A stretch of 64,000 bases of DNA from contig CAJSYZ010000010.1 of assembly GCA_910574455.1 (NCBI GenBank), positions 710,770-774,769 on the forward strand, in the 5' to 3' direction. The translations under genes were made by a program, and so were the position numbers. Below the pieces are notes generated by a model. It made no database searches. It saw nothing but the letters and a program-made list of their open reading frames with translations, and was not told the origin of the DNA. Shown one piece after another: positions 63,497 through 64,000 of the stretch. Source of the DNA: Trichaptum fuscoviolaceum. Taxonomy: Eukaryota > Basidiomycota > Agaricomycetes > Hymenochaetales > Trichaptaceae. How positions within the stretch are numbered: the stretch's first letter is position 1; each line of letters starts with the position of its first letter.

Positions 63497-64000
63497 ATGG
63501 CCACTGCTATCGCGCTGGCGCCAGTGGGACATGCAGTTCCCCCGCATACGCCTCATGCAATCTCAGTGTCTCTACCGACATGGCGTGATAACGTCGGGTA
63601 CGAGGAAGGAGAAAAGAGAATTGTAGATGCCATGGTGGGCGGGTATCCTCGGTTTTTTATTGCACTGAACATACAGAAGGTACGTATTTATTTCGCTAAC
63701 AGAGAATTACACCTGAATGTCTGGACTTACAGCTTGCAGGCATCTGTGAAAGGAAGTTTGGATTGGATGGCGAGCGTTGCATTCTTTGCCCCTCCAAGAA
63801 GATCGCGGAATCCTGCCGCGCTTTCATGCTTGATCGCTCACCGAACAAGATCTCACCGATACCTATCCGCATCGTCAACTTCATGATTTGCCCCGAGGAA
63901 GTTTCTGTACCTTCGCCTTCTGCATGCCAGGAGTTGCACATTGTCTTCTTCCCAGCTGAAGCTTTTTCTCTGGCCAAGCAGTTCTGGCAGCACACGGGCC
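63497..64000 (+). CDS. Cystathionine gamma-synthase, N-terminal part (cut by window end)
   Basis: The enzyme joins cysteine to an activated homoserine ester, using pyridoxal phosphate, to make cystathionine on the route to methionine. Two exons are visible: 63497-63679 and 63731 to the window end. The N-terminus MATAIALAPVGHAVPPHTPH, followed by AISVSLPTWRDNVGYEEGEK and GGYPRFFIALNIQK, is the signature of the long fungal STR2-type enzymes. After the 51-nt intron come LAGICERKFGLDGERCILCPS and KKIAESCRAFMLD. The PLP lysine and C-terminal half lie beyond 64000. A TATAAAT element is only 5 nt before the ATG (63486-63492); if it is a true TATA box, transcription would start inside this frame, so the element is more likely chance. 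Confidence 0.88.

Overview
The window reads as nuclear DNA of a basidiomycete fungus, most likely an agaric-type mushroom (Agaricomycetes). The evidence is many short GT-AG introns of about 50-65 nt, genes on both strands with little intergenic space, families typical of this class (DUF6533 seven-helix proteins, a DUF6699 protein, large F-box proteins, a CYP53-type P450) and a secreted AA9 polysaccharide monooxygenase carrying a fungal cellulose-binding module. The exact species cannot be read from the sequence. All spliced models below were assembled by hand from reading frame, splice sites and family resemblance.

Layout. 0-6 kb is conserved housekeeping: the 3' end of SMC1 (cohesin), a Derlin (ER-associated degradation), protoporphyrinogen oxidase (haem synthesis) and an F-box protein. 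7-21 kb is a duplicated accessory block: two KduD-like short-chain dehydrogenases (7.3 and 19.8 kb) with the same exon lengths, two DUF6533 membrane proteins (9.8 and 14.0 kb) with the same micro-exons, one DHA1-type MFS transporter (16.3-18.3 kb, minus strand), and the relic of a nucleotidyltransferase-like gene between them. 22-25 kb holds two members, and 34.8-35.9 kb a third, of an uncharacterised single-pass membrane family marked by a V-x-V-L-I-A-M-P-x-P motif. Between them lie a CYP53-like P450 (26.6-28.7 kb), about 5 kb with no gene I can name (28.7-33.6 kb) and a DUF6699 protein.

36.7-43 kb carries the AA9/CBM1 monooxygenase, an SRRM1-type PWI splicing factor and an NmrA-like NAD(P)-binding protein with a 5-nt exon. 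43-46.5 kb is gene-poor. 46.5-48.1 kb encodes a D-galactonate dehydratase of the enolase superfamily. 49-53.4 kb is an unstable island: two fragments related to alpha-1,3-glucan synthase in the wrong relative order, a 258-bp direct repeat and a 22-bp minisatellite. 53.6-64 kb returns to housekeeping: a p24/ERV25 cargo receptor, COG7 (Golgi tether), an unknown multi-pass membrane protein, an ASCC2-like CUE protein, and the start of cystathionine gamma-synthase, cut by the window edge.

How the genes may work together. The KduD-like pair, the transporter and, 26 kb away, the galactonate dehydratase all fit uptake and oxidation of sugar acids from plant cell walls; the AA9 enzyme and the CYP53 P450 (benzoate hydroxylation, known from the family) fit life on plant matter. 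This link is inference. The most unusual features are the chain of 10-, 4- and 2-nt exons kept in both DUF6533 copies and the dispersed three-member membrane family.
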